A DNA stretch of 60,364 bases from an uncultured Cellvibrionales bacterium (GCA_913062605.1 CAJXWQ010000012.1:1-60364), one strand, 5' to 3'; counted from the stretch's first letter, positions 10,521 to 20,972 are shown. The notes: generated from the letters alone by a model not told the origin. A program made the numbers and translations.

Positions 10521-10547
10521 TTAAGATCCACTATGATCAAAATCAGC
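10457..10547 (-). repeat. Six 15-bp tandem units, one with an extra base
   Basis: Read on the minus strand, the units are GCTGATTTTGATCAT (10533-10547), AGTGGATCTTAATCAT (10517-10532, 16 bp), AGCGACCTGCATCAT (10502-10516), AGTGGCCTGAATCGT (10487-10501), AGCGACCTTAATAAT (10472-10486) and AGCAACCTTAAGACC (10457-10471). With the extra G removed they encode ADFDH, SDLNH, SDLHH, SGLNR, SDLNN, SNLKT. Confidence 0.88.
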
Positions 10548-10850
10548 GTTGTCAAAAAGATGGGTTTGATTAGGTGCCGGTCCTGAGGTAGAGGGTTCCG
10601 ACGTAGAGGGTTCTGGTGCAGTCGTCTCATGGGTGGAGAGCCCCGGAGAAACAGATTCTGGCATGCCATCATCATATCGATCCGTGAGTGTGGGTATCTC
10701 CAAATTTACAGCCGCAGTCTCGTGAGGGGGATGCTGCTCAACACCTTCGGCCCTTAGGATGTCATGCTGAACTTCAGGGCCATCGATTAGTGTGTCTCGA
10801 AGAGAATCAAGTTCTTCTATCAATGTTTCTCTGGTGTTCTTCTGGCCCAT
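10521..10850 (-). CDS. Hypothetical small protein between holC and valS, probably frameshifted
   Basis: The 109-residue product starts RETLIEELDSLRDTLID and contains EIPTLTDRYDDG, a pattern I recall for the uncharacterised protein that sits between holC and valS in pseudomonads; this memory was not checked. The middle is low-complexity and rich in Pro, Ser, Thr and Glu (PEPSTSEPSTSG). The frame ends early at 10521, inside a 15-bp tandem array whose second unit carries one extra base. Without that base the frame would run on for about 60 residues to 10343. No function is known. Its position after holC suggests co-transcription only. It is either a truncated but living gene or a recent pseudogene. 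Confidence 0.65.
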   Translation of the reverse strand: MGQKNTRETLIEELDSLRDTLIDGPEVQHDILRAEGVEQHPPHETAAVNLEIPTLTDRYDDGMPESVSPGLSTHETTAPEPSTSEPSTSGPAPNQTHLFDNADFDHSGS

Positions 10851-10883
10851 AGTTAGTCTCCAGTTAGGTTCTAGCTAGGCGGT
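10851..10883 (+). repeat. 11-bp imperfect tandem triplication
   Basis: AGTTAGTCTCC, AGTTAGGTTCT and AGCTAGGCGGT lie in tandem directly upstream of the minus-strand small gene. Confidence 0.6.
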
Positions 10884-10946
10884 CCCTGTGGAAAATTTTT
10901 CTGAGAGTGAGGTGTGGTGTGAATGAGATCATTTTTATTCGCATTA

Positions 10947-11369
10947 TCAGGACTTGGTTAGATCGTGATAGTTAAGCGGGTAGCCTCGGCTTTTGTAGAA
11001 GCTAAAGCGTTCTCGCTTCTGTTCAATGACTTGCTGGTCATCGTATACAATTTCTACGGTTTTCTCAAAACGGGTAAACCAGCCGGGGGTAGATTGATCC
11101 AGGTTGATTAATAGACCGTGGTGGTTGCCAGCATCATCCTGATGACAAATTGATACTCTTTCTTTTGGACTGTGTTCACACTCATGGGGCAGAAATGTTG
11201 TGGGCTTGAATGCCCACAACAAACTGTCGAGTTGCTGGGAAACAGTTTCATCTGCGGTGTGTAGTAAAACGGTAAGCCCTTGTTGAAAGGCTTTTTCAGT
11301 TAGTTGGCAGGCCAGATTGAGGGCTGCATCAAAATCACCGTTAATACGGTAAAAATTAATACCGGTCAT
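10947..11369 (-). CDS. holC: DNA polymerase III chi subunit
   Basis: The 140-residue protein matches HolC, the chi subunit of the replicative clamp loader complex, which links it to single-strand binding protein. Typical features are the N-terminal FYRINGDFDAALNLACQLTEKA and the central block with LLWAFKPTTFLPHE, plus the C-terminal RFSFYKSRGYPLNYHDL. Its ATG overlaps the pepA stop by four bases (ATGA), which indicates translational coupling. The pepA-holC-valS order is conserved in gammaproteobacteria. Confidence 0.93.
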   Translation of the reverse strand: MTGINFYRINGDFDAALNLACQLTEKAFQQGLTVLLHTADETVSQQLDSLLWAFKPTTFLPHECEHSPKERVSICHQDDAGNHHGLLINLDQSTPGWFTRFEKTVEIVYDDQQVIEQKRERFSFYKSRGYPLNYHDLTKS

Positions 11370-12853
11370 AGGCCAGCTTGTTCCAGTAGGTACTGTGTCA
11401 GCAACGGTACCGGGCGACCGGTTGCGCCTTTGTTGCCACCACTATTCCAGGCCGTACCTGCGATGTCTAAATGGGCCCATTGATAGTCCTTGGTAAATCG
11501 CCCCAGAAAGCATGCTGCTGTGATGGTGCCGGCAGGGCGTCCACCGATATTAGCCATATCAGCAAAGTTACTTTTAAGCTGTTTGTCGTATTCGTTCCAA
11601 AGTGGTAGCCGCCAGATCCTGTCGCCACTTGTTTGGCCCGCTGTTTCAAGTTGCGCTGCCAGTGCGTCGTTATTGCTGAGAATACCAGAGGCATGGCTGC
11701 CCAACGCCATGACGCAAGCTCCTGTGAGGGTGGCGATATCAATCACAGCCTTTGGCTTATATCGGCCGGCGTAGGTGAGGGCGTCACACAGAATCAGGCG
11801 GCCTTCAGCATCTGTATTGAGAACTTCAATCGTCTGGCCAGACATGCTTTTAACAATGTCGCCAGGTTTAGTTGCCGTACCACTTGGCATATTTTCAACA
11901 GTGGGAATAATGCCTACTACATTGATCGGCAGCCCAGCTTCGATCAAGGTAGAAAATGTCCCGAGTACACTGGCGGCCCCGCACATGTCGTATTTCATCT
12001 CATCCATGGCTGCACCAGGTTTGAGACTGATGCCCCCGGAGTCAAAGGTGACGCCTTTGCCTACCAGTACGATAGGCTTATCGCCCGACTTACCTCCCAG
12101 ATACTCGAGCACAATCATCTTTGCAGGTTCAATGGTACCTGCGGTCACCGACAAGAGTGCACCCATTTCAAGCGTCTTCATCTGTTTTTCATTGAGAACT
12201 TTACAGCTGAGTTTTGTATGTTTTTTAGCTAACTTTCTGGATTGGCTGGCGAGGTAAGATGGCGTGCAGATATTTCCTGGGAGATCCCCCAACTCACGCG
12301 CGAGGTTCACTCCATTGGCAATTGCCTTACCCCTATTGAGGGTGTTTCTTAGTGTATCGAGTCCTTTGCGAGAAGGTGTTGCCAGAGTAATTTTCTTCAG
12401 TGACGTTATTTTTTTCTCTTTAGATTTAAAGGGATTAAATAAGTATGAAGCTTCTACCAGTTTTCGAGCCAGCTGTTGGGCCTGCCAGACGTTGTCGCGA
12501 TGCTCAACTTGAAGATGGTTCATTGAAATACAGGTAGAAGTGATGGGTAATTTTGTCAGCTTGTTAGCAAGACCAGCGGCGAGCTTCAGGAAAGATTGCT
12601 CATTGGCAGCCTTTTTTCCACTACCTAGAAGTAACAGACGTTTTGCTGCCAGTCCAGGAGGTTCGTTGATTAACAGGGAACTGCCAATGGTATTTTTAAT
12701 ATCGCCACCTGATTGCAGCCGAGAAACTAAACCACCGGTGGCGGCGTCAATGGATTGGAGTGTGGGGTTATCTGCCCCATCATGTCCGAGAGCAATGACA
12801 AGACAATCAGTTTTTAGGGTCAGTAGATTGCAAGCGCTGGCAGTAAATTCCAT
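11366..12853 (-). CDS. pepA: Leucyl aminopeptidase (M17)
   Basis: This cytosolic two-metal aminopeptidase removes N-terminal residues and, in E. coli, also acts as a DNA-binding factor in cer recombination and in carAB control. The 495-residue product has the usual length. Visible signatures are VGKGVTFDSGGISLKP (metal and catalytic Lys region) and the family hallmark NTDAEGRL in EVLNTDAEGRLILCDAL. It starts at ATG 12853, divergent from lptF across 126 bp, the same arrangement as in E. coli, so the two transcripts probably share a regulatory region. Confidence 0.96.
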   Translation of the reverse strand: MEFTASACNLLTLKTDCLVIALGHDGADNPTLQSIDAATGGLVSRLQSGGDIKNTIGSSLLINEPPGLAAKRLLLLGSGKKAANEQSFLKLAAGLANKLTKLPITSTCISMNHLQVEHRDNVWQAQQLARKLVEASYLFNPFKSKEKKITSLKKITLATPSRKGLDTLRNTLNRGKAIANGVNLARELGDLPGNICTPSYLASQSRKLAKKHTKLSCKVLNEKQMKTLEMGALLSVTAGTIEPAKMIVLEYLGGKSGDKPIVLVGKGVTFDSGGISLKPGAAMDEMKYDMCGAASVLGTFSTLIEAGLPINVVGIIPTVENMPSGTATKPGDIVKSMSGQTIEVLNTDAEGRLILCDALTYAGRYKPKAVIDIATLTGACVMALGSHASGILSNNDALAAQLETAGQTSGDRIWRLPLWNEYDKQLKSNFADMANIGGRPAGTITAACFLGRFTKDYQWAHLDIAGTAWNSGGNKGATGRPVPLLTQYLLEQAGL

Positions 12854-12979
12854 GGTGTCTCCGGTTGTTGGTAGGGGGCGTGTAATAGGGTCATGCTTTA
12901 CAAGACAAACTCAGTGTAAAGCTGGATAATTGTCTGACAATAAATGTGATAATGCACGAAGCATAACAGGAAACCACCT

Positions 12980-14128
12980 TTGCTTATATTTCGCTATATT
13001 GCCCGTGACTTGCTGGCCTCAACCTTTGCTGTTTGCACTGTGTTGTTAATGGTTATTGTCAGTGGACGCTTCGTTAAATATCTGGCACAGGCTGCGGCAG
13101 GGGAGTTGGACGCGGGAATTCTGTTAGCCATTATTGGTTATCGTCTGCCTGGTTTTTTAGAGCTGATCTTGCCCTTGGCTTTTTTCCTGGCCATTCTACT
13201 GACTTATGGTCGCCTCTATGTTCAAAGTGAAATGACGGTGATGACTGCCTGTGGTATGAGTCCGAGACAGTTGGTCGTTTATACCATGATACCGGGATTG
13301 TTCATTGCCCTATTGGTGGGTTGGTTGAGTCTGGAGGTAGGCCCCACAGGCTTGCGTAAAGCCGAAGCATTATTGACGGCACAGAAAGAGCGAGGCGAGC
13401 TGGATGGCATGGTGGGGACTCATTTTTACCCACTACAGGGTGGTAAGGCCGTTACTTATGCGGAGGAAGTCAACAAGGAAGGGCAAATGCGTGATGTGTT
13501 TATGGCCGAAAACAATCCTGATGCACCGGAAGGGCAGCAGCTGGTTTTAGTGGTTGCTGAGGCGGGGCACCAGCACCGGACATCTCCTGAGAAGCCAAGC
13601 TATCTAGTGTTAGAGAATGGTTACCGGATTCAGGGTGTGCCCGGGAAGGCAGATTATCAGGTAACCCATTTTGAGGAGTATGGGCAGCGCTTGAGCAAGC
13701 CGAAAAAACACCACAGTCGGCACACATCGGATACGATGCCCACAGGGGAGTTGATGGCGTCAGATAAGATGGCCCATGTGGCTGCACTTCAGTGGCGTTT
13801 TTCGGTGCCTATTTTGGTTCTGGTAATGACACTGATGGCTATTCCTCTCAGTAAAACTAACCCCCGTCAGGGTCGGTTTGTCAAAATGTTACCAGCGATA
13901 TTGCTCTATATTGTTTATCTTGTGATGCTCAATGGCGCTCGGGGAGCAGTTGAGGATGGAAAGCTTCCTGCACTGCTGGGGTTGTGGGGCGTGCATGGAC
14001 TGTTTCTTTTGATTGCTTTGCTGCTGCTGGGGCAACCAATGATTATTCAACAGATAATACAGCGTGGGTACTCTGAGCATAGAGTGTCAAAGCTGGTTAT
14101 TCGATACTTTGGGAATAGCAACGGATGA
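12980..14128 (+). CDS. lptF: LPS export permease LptF
   Basis: LptF and LptG form the membrane part of the LptB2FG transporter that extracts lipopolysaccharide from the inner membrane. The 382-residue protein has three N-terminal helices, a periplasmic beta-rich domain (about residues 125-260) and three C-terminal helices. The N-terminus MLIFRYIARDLLAS matches the family, so the TTG at 12980 is taken as start; AGGAAA lies at a suitable distance upstream. It overlaps lptG by four bases (ATGA), which indicates coupled translation. Confidence 0.95.
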   Translation: MLIFRYIARDLLASTFAVCTVLLMVIVSGRFVKYLAQAAAGELDAGILLAIIGYRLPGFLELILPLAFFLAILLTYGRLYVQSEMTVMTACGMSPRQLVVYTMIPGLFIALLVGWLSLEVGPTGLRKAEALLTAQKERGELDGMVGTHFYPLQGGKAVTYAEEVNKEGQMRDVFMAENNPDAPEGQQLVLVVAEAGHQHRTSPEKPSYLVLENGYRIQGVPGKADYQVTHFEEYGQRLSKPKKHHSRHTSDTMPTGELMASDKMAHVAALQWRFSVPILVLVMTLMAIPLSKTNPRQGRFVKMLPAILLYIVYLVMLNGARGAVEDGKLPALLGLWGVHGLFLLIALLLLGQPMIIQQIIQRGYSEHRVSKLVIRYFGNSNG

Positions 14129-15186
14129 GGTGTCTGTCTCGGTATATCACCTCTGCTGTTATTGGCTCCATAGCATTAGTGCTTCTGGTGATTGTGGCAT
14201 TGGATGCTATCGGTGCCATTATCGATGGTGTTGGTGATATCAGTAATGAGTACACGTTTAATCAGGTGATGATCTATGTGGCTCTGACATTGCCTGCACG
14301 TATTTATGAACATATTCCCATGGCTTGTCTGACAGGTTGTTTAATTGGCCTCGGGTCTTTGGCCAACAACTCTGAGTTGGTGGTGATGCGTTCTGCGGGC
14401 GTATCTGTTTTGCATATTGTTGGGTTGGTACTTCGACCTATCTTGGTGCTGATAGTCGTGGGCGCATTATTTGGTGAATACATGGTTCCCTATACTGATC
14501 AGTATGCTGAGAGCCGACGAATGCTCTTGAAAAGCGGCAAAAGTGCGCAAGAATCGACCAGTGGTTTTTGGAACAAGGAAGGCCACGAGTTCATGCATTT
14601 CAATGCCGTGTATCCCGGTGGGGTGTTATTTGGTGTGACTCGATACCGTTTCGATGAAAACCACTTCCTACAGGAGTCCAGTTTTTCTAAACGAGCCACC
14701 TATCAAGGTGATCACTGGGTTGAAGAACATGGATCTACAACCCGTTTTCTGGGGGGGCGTACTGAAGTTGGCACATTTGTCCTTCGTGACTGGGAGACAG
14801 ACTTGTCACCCGATTTACTCCGCTTTGTGGTGATGCCACCAGAATCATTGGCCATACGAAGTTTGTACAGCTATAGCAAGTACTTGAAGGCGCAGGGGCA
14901 GGATAATTCTCGTTACAAGTTGGTATTTTGGGATAAAGCAATGCAGCCTTTAACCATTGTGAGTTTGGTGTTAATTGCTATCTCGTTTGTATTTGGTCCT
15001 CTTCGTCAGGTCACTATGGGGTATCGCATCTTTGCTGGCGTGGTGGTGGGGCTTATGTTTCGCACCAGCCAGGATCTGCTGGGCCCTGCCAGCGTTGTCT
15101 TCGGGTTCTCACCCTTTCTGGCGGTCATCTTTCCAGCTGTAGTTTGCTGTGTGATTGGTTTGGTGCTACTTCGCCGGGCCGCCTGA
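14125..15186 (+). CDS. lptG: LPS export permease LptG
   Basis: The 353-residue partner of LptF has the same six-helix layout with a central periplasmic domain. The family blocks YEHIPMACLTGCLIGLGSLANNSELVVMRSAG (split here as residues about 60-90) and the C-terminal GPLRQVTMGYRIFAGVVVG are present. It starts four bases inside lptF. A rho-independent stop signal is not evident in the 27 bp before the convergent RDD gene. Confidence 0.95.
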   Translation: MRCLSRYITSAVIGSIALVLLVIVALDAIGAIIDGVGDISNEYTFNQVMIYVALTLPARIYEHIPMACLTGCLIGLGSLANNSELVVMRSAGVSVLHIVGLVLRPILVLIVVGALFGEYMVPYTDQYAESRRMLLKSGKSAQESTSGFWNKEGHEFMHFNAVYPGGVLFGVTRYRFDENHFLQESSFSKRATYQGDHWVEEHGSTTRFLGGRTEVGTFVLRDWETDLSPDLLRFVVMPPESLAIRSLYSYSKYLKAQGQDNSRYKLVFWDKAMQPLTIVSLVLIAISFVFGPLRQVTMGYRIFAGVVVGLMFRTSQDLLGPASVVFGFSPFLAVIFPAVVCCVIGLVLLRRAA

Positions 15187-15213
15187 TGGGCCAGGTTTTT
15201 ACGCTTTACCCTG

Positions 15214-15675
15214 TTAGGATTTTTTGGGTAGCAGGACAACCTGAGTATTACTGAGGTTATCGTGAAGACAATGCCCATTTTTATCTATCAGGCACCAGAA
15301 GTAGCCAATACCTAGAGCCATCAATGATAACGGTGCTAGCACCGAGCGAAGCCAGCATTCTTGCCAGCTAGGTGTTGGCTGGTTACGTCCCTGTAATTGA
15401 ATACGCCATGATTTCATGCCAAGTGTCTGACCCGTACGACGCCAGCACCAAACGTAAAACAGGGCATAACAGAACCACAGACCTATAGCGATGATCAGTT
15501 GCACCATACTATGAGGTGCCTCCATGGTATCTTCCCCAAATAACAAACGCAGTAACAACACGATGATGCCATAGGCAAAGCTGATGCCCATAAGTAGAAA
15601 CATATCGTAGATCATAGCCATTAGGCGACGGAGTAGGTTTGCAGTGGGAAGCGGTTGTGTCGTTTCAATATTCAA
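15214..15675 (-). CDS. RDD family membrane protein
   Basis: The 153-residue protein has three to four hydrophobic segments and the RDD signature layout: LLRRLMAMIYDM near residue 15, a QTLGMKSWRIQL block near residue 87, and an aspartate near the C-terminus (CLIDKNGHCLHD). RDD proteins are integral membrane proteins of mostly unknown role; some are linked to Na+/H+ exchange. The start is a TTG at 15675, supported by family-like residues upstream of the first ATG (15621). It converges on lptG. Confidence 0.82.
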   Translation of the reverse strand: MNIETTQPLPTANLLRRLMAMIYDMFLLMGISFAYGIIVLLLRLLFGEDTMEAPHSMVQLIIAIGLWFCYALFYVWCWRRTGQTLGMKSWRIQLQGRNQPTPSWQECWLRSVLAPLSLMALGIGYFWCLIDKNGHCLHDNLSNTQVVLLPKKS

Positions 15676-15780
15676 GGGTAAAGCTCTCAGTGGAGGTTCC
15701 GCTAAGTTGATCGGAAGCTTGAGGTTATTATTGCCATAGGTGCCGGGCTGGTCGGGGATTCTATCAAAAACCTGACCAAT

Positions 15781-16263
15781 TCAGAATTGGTAGGTTAGCT
15801 CAAGTGTAAGGCCATGTGAATTGACATGTAGGTCATAGTCTATTTCGCTGGACATTGCGCCTCGGCCATCCAGGTCGGGGATATACTTATTTTTGAAATT
15901 TTCGTGGCGCTTGCGGTTCCAGTATTTCTTGAATCCCCGTTTAAAGAGCGTTTTGTAAGCCTTGCTACCAATAATAAAATTCTCATTTTGATGACTTTCA
16001 AGCCACTGGTAATTGAGGGCTCTTTGGTTTGCATTAAGTGCCTGAGAGCGGAGAGCCTCTGCTCGCATGGATAGCTGAATATTATTCAGATTACTAACGT
16101 TTATATACTGACGATTATCGCCATGAGTCAAGGTGTTAGGTAAAAACAACTCATCTTGGGCAAGGGTTCCTACCGAAACTGAAACTAACAGAATACCTAC
16201 AACGACGGTGACAACAAACCCGGCGCTTATACAGTGAATACTGGTATGCAGCCTTTCAACCAT
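15781..16263 (-). CDS. Hypothetical secreted protein with outer-membrane-like C-terminus
   Basis: I do not recognise this 160-residue protein. It has an N-terminal hydrophobic stretch (residues 13-35, GFVVTVVVGILLVSVSVG) ending in TLAQDE, which looks like a signal peptide. The middle is rich in Asn, Gln, Lys and Arg (KRGFKKYWNRKRHENFKNKY). The last 20 residues alternate polar and apolar and end in phenylalanine (HGLTLELTYQF), which resembles the final strand of outer-membrane beta proteins. It is too short for a usual porin. It stands alone between an RDD gene and a terminator. Periplasmic or outer-membrane location is inferred. Confidence 0.6.
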   Translation of the reverse strand: MVERLHTSIHCISAGFVVTVVVGILLVSVSVGTLAQDELFLPNTLTHGDNRQYINVSNLNNIQLSMRAEALRSQALNANQRALNYQWLESHQNENFIIGSKAYKTLFKRGFKKYWNRKRHENFKNKYIPDLDGRGAMSSEIDYDLHVNSHGLTLELTYQF

Positions 16264-16426
16264 ACCGGCCCTCCGTACAGGACTAGCTTCTACCTTTCAG
16301 TTTAGATTCAAGCGGTGTGTTTGCCACTTTAATGATGAATTTTGAGGGGCTTTGGGTCGAAATATTACATGTGATAGAGTGCGATGAGAGCGGGATAAGG
16401 CGTATATCAAAGGTCAAATTCAAGAC

Positions 16427-16455
16427 AAAAAAAAGGCCACCTAATATAGGTGGCC
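16427..16455 (-). terminator. Rho-independent terminator of the phasin gene
   Basis: GGCCACCTA (16435-16443), a three-base loop and TAGGTGGCC (16447-16455) form a perfect stem; on the minus strand it is followed by eight T residues. It lies downstream of the phasin gene. Confidence 0.92.
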
Positions 16456-16529
16456 CGTAACATCAGACCTCTGGGAAGCAGTCTGTGGCACTAGTTGCTC
16501 ATAGTGAGCAAGGGGGTATAAACAAACAG

Positions 16530-17087
16530 TTAAGCAGCAGCTTCACTCTTTTTGGGTGCAGCTTTACGAGCAGGCGCTTTTTTCTTGGGCGCAGGTTTCT
16601 CTTCAGTTTTTGTAGCAGTGGCCGTTTTAGACTCTGCTGAGAGTTTAGCTACTACATTAATAAGTTCTTCCAACTTGGTGTTCAGCTCGGCTAATTTGTC
16701 ATCATTGCTGAACGAAGGTAGGGAAGGCATAGTGAGCTTGGAGGCTACTTTTTCGCGGATTTCTTCAACTCGGGCACTAACATTCAGATTGAGGCCTTCC
16801 TCACGAATAGTTTTGCCTTGGGTTTTCAGTTTCTCGCCTTGATCTTTCAGTTTTTGACCTTGCTCTTTCAGCTTATCACCAGTTTTATCCAGTGCACCTT
16901 TGGCGTCGGCTTCAATTTTGGTGCCCTGGTCAACCAGGTCATCAAACAAACGGCGAGTTTGGTCACTCATTTTGTCGTAGCCGTCTTGCACGTTGTTTAG
17001 ACCATGGCCGTATGCACCAAGTCCTGCCAGCCAGATTTTACGAGCCAGTTCTTCTGTCTTGTCAATAGCATTCTTCAAGTCAGCCAT
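16530..17087 (-). CDS. Phasin-family (PhaF/PhaI-like) granule-associated protein
   Basis: The 185-residue protein starts MADLKNAIDKTEELARKIWLAGLGAYGHG, the typical phasin N-terminus of PhaI/PhaF. The middle is helical with heptad-like repeats (KLKEQGQKLKDQGEKLKTQG, residues about 75-94) and the end is a histone-like basic Ala/Lys/Pro tail (KKKAPARKAAPKKSEAAA), as in PhaF. Such proteins coat polyhydroxyalkanoate granules; the basic tail can bind DNA. The start at 17087 is set by AGGAG at 17096-17100; a longer frame to 17219 has no family support. It is divergent from a PhaD-like regulator. No PHA synthase is in the window. Confidence 0.87.
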   Translation of the reverse strand: MADLKNAIDKTEELARKIWLAGLGAYGHGLNNVQDGYDKMSDQTRRLFDDLVDQGTKIEADAKGALDKTGDKLKEQGQKLKDQGEKLKTQGKTIREEGLNLNVSARVEEIREKVASKLTMPSLPSFSNDDKLAELNTKLEELINVVAKLSAESKTATATKTEEKPAPKKKAPARKAAPKKSEAAA

Positions 17088-17233
17088 AGTAGTATCTCCT
17101 TGAGCTGTTTGGTTGGAGCATTTATTTCCGAATATAGGCACTACAGTAAAGAAAATTTTTAGAAAAGGCATACTAATAAAAGGGTTATCTTCAATAAATA
17201 TGAAATTTTTTCTAGGCATTCATTGGAATAGTT

Positions 17234-17875
17234 ATGAAACGGCGTGATGTGATTTTAGAAGTAAGCCTCCGGCTATTTAATGAAGAAGGGGAAGCCAACC
17301 TCTCAGCGGTAGACATTTCAAATGAGCTGGATATTAGTCCTGGTAATCTTTATTACCATTTTAAGGGCAAGGAAGAGATTGTTGCGGCCCTCTATGAGCA
17401 GTTTGAGGCAGGTATTATTCTGCTGTTGAAGGATACAAAGGAGGCTGGTGATACGTTAGAAGAACACTGGTTACACTTGTATGTGGTTTTAGAATATATC
17501 TATCACTACCGTTTCTTCTTTCGGAATATCACCGATTTATTACAAAAATATACGGTGATTGATAGCCGCTTTCGTCGGCTGGTTGAGCAACAATATCAGT
17601 CAATCCATACTATGTTGAATAACTTACTCGATGAAGGTGTGTTGGCTGGAGGGGATACGGAAATACGTATTGATGAGTTGGCTGACAATATGATGTTGGT
17701 CTATACACATTGGTTCGAGTTCCAAAATCTACGTAAACGGCAGTTGGATCAGCACAAATTTATTCAGAGCGCCATACTTCAAATCATGACGCTATTGGCT
17801 CCTTACATGGGAGATTTGCAACGACAGTTTATGAAGGAGTGCAATGCGCTTTACCAGCAGGATAAACAAGGCTAG
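17234..17875 (+). CDS. PhaD-like TetR-family regulator
   Basis: The 213-residue protein has an N-terminal TetR helix-turn-helix (residues 3-50, with ISNELDISPGNLYYHFKGKEEI) and a helical ligand domain with a Phe/Tyr-rich block (YIYHYRFFFRNITDLLQKY). This block and the length match PhaD, the regulator of pha genes in pseudomonads. It lies divergent from the phasin gene with about 146 bp between them and directly before a PHA-system protein, so control of these two is inferred. The effector is unknown; PhaD is thought to respond to an acyl-CoA. Confidence 0.78.
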   Translation: MKRRDVILEVSLRLFNEEGEANLSAVDISNELDISPGNLYYHFKGKEEIVAALYEQFEAGIILLLKDTKEAGDTLEEHWLHLYVVLEYIYHYRFFFRNITDLLQKYTVIDSRFRRLVEQQYQSIHTMLNNLLDEGVLAGGDTEIRIDELADNMMLVYTHWFEFQNLRKRQLDQHKFIQSAILQIMTLLAPYMGDLQRQFMKECNALYQQDKQG

Positions 17876-17939
17876 CATCTGAATCACAGGGTGTTATTTA
17901 GTCACTACCTTGATAATGATAACTATAAGGGGAGAGTAG

Positions 17940-18215
17940 GTGAGCCATATAAAGATTCAGAGAAGTCATAGTATGGATAAGGCCCAATTGCGGGCTATGA
18001 CGGAGGAGTTGGGTCAGAAGTTAAAAGCCAAATTTGGTGGGGATTATCGCTTGGAAGGCGATCTGGTTCATTACAAATACAGCAGTGTCGATGCCAAGGT
18101 AAGTTTTGATGAGTCGACGGTTAATGTAGATGTGAAGCTGGGCCTGTTGATGATGGCTTTGAAGGGAATGGTCGAATCAGAGGTGAATAAGTACTTGGAT
18201 GAGCATGTTGTGTGA
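17940..18215 (+). CDS. Polyhydroxyalkanoic acid system family protein (PHA_gran_rgn)
   Basis: The 91-residue protein has the family N-terminus MSHIKIQRSHSMD followed by helices and a beta-rich core (DYRLEGDLVHYKYSSVDAKV), ending in LDEHVV. It belongs to the small family found in PHA operons whose exact task is unknown. The GTG at 17940 is taken as start because it gives the conserved first residues and follows GGGGAG. It is 64 bp after the TetR gene and ends before a strong terminator, so the two probably form one unit. Confidence 0.85.
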   Translation: MSHIKIQRSHSMDKAQLRAMTEELGQKLKAKFGGDYRLEGDLVHYKYSSVDAKVSFDESTVNVDVKLGLLMMALKGMVESEVNKYLDEHVV

Positions 18216-18238
18216 GCTTTCACTGATTAGATTTACAT

Positions 18239-18270
18239 AAAAAAGCCCGCTTATGAAAGCGGGCTTTTTT
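18239..18270 (+). terminator. Rho-independent terminator after the PHA-system gene
   Basis: GCCCGCTT (18245-18252) pairs with AAGCGGGC (18257-18264), with an A run before and a T run after; it could work on both strands. Confidence 0.92.
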
Positions 18271-18296
18271 ATTGATTTGGTACCAGAGACCGGACT
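18271..18296 (-). repeat. Partial duplicate of the tRNA-Leu 3' end
   Basis: This 26-bp stretch matches 18462-18487, which is the 3' end and flank of tRNA-Leu, with two mismatches. It includes the acceptor 3' strand and CCA (TGGTACCAGAG on plus). The rest of the tRNA is absent. Like the intact copy, it is followed on the minus strand by a rho-independent hairpin. It may be an old attachment site or the remnant of a second tRNA gene. Confidence 0.8.
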
Positions 18297-18427
18297 GATG
18301 CCAATTGCTTAGGGGCCATTGGCACTTCCTGCGGAAGCGCTATCGCTTTGCTCAAGCGCCCAAATTGCTTCTGGGGTCTCAATTTGTCGAATCGGGGTGC
18401 TGTTCCTCGCCGACCGATGAAGACACA

Positions 18428-18460
18428 AATAAAAAAACCCTACCTAAAAAGGCAGGGTTT
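18428..18460 (-). terminator. Terminator of tRNA-Leu
   Basis: On the minus strand AACCCTGCC and GGTAGGGTT pair (one G-U) and are followed by a run of T residues. It lies just after the tRNA 3' end. Confidence 0.85.
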
Positions 18461-18468
18461 TATTTATT

Positions 18469-18555
18469 TGGTACCAGAGGCCGGACTCGAACCGGCACGC
18501 TTTTAAGGGCGGGGGATTTTGAATCCCCTGTGTATACCAATTTCACCACTCTGGC
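18469..18555 (-). tRNA. tRNA-Leu (anticodon CAA)
   Basis: The 87-base gene folds into a class II tRNA with a long variable arm, as expected for leucine. The anticodon stem GGGGA/TCCCC holds the loop TTCAAAA, so the anticodon is CAA. The T arm is GCCGG-TTCGAGT-CCGGC, the discriminator is A and CCA is encoded. The first acceptor pair is G-U rather than G-C. Confidence 0.96.
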
Positions 18556-18711
18556 ACAGGAGCGCGATTATAGCAGTGGTCTTTGCATAATCAAGGGATC
18601 AGTTTGGATAGCGCCATCGCTTTAGGGGAAAGTCTCAGGACTGGCTCTGTTTGTCCATTTCAATTACCCTTGCGGCCTTTTCATAGAATAGCCAGTGATC
18701 TATAGCCCACC

Positions 18712-20972
<2,261 letters not shown>

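Noticed and set aside
11633-12257. Long plus-strand frames inside pepA
   Set aside because: Antisense shadows of pepA; composition follows the complement of the pepA codons.
18305-18625. Open frame of 106 codons overlapping tRNA-Leu
   Set aside because: Its central part is the reverse complement of the tRNA-Leu gene; it is a well-known kind of false gene across a tRNA.
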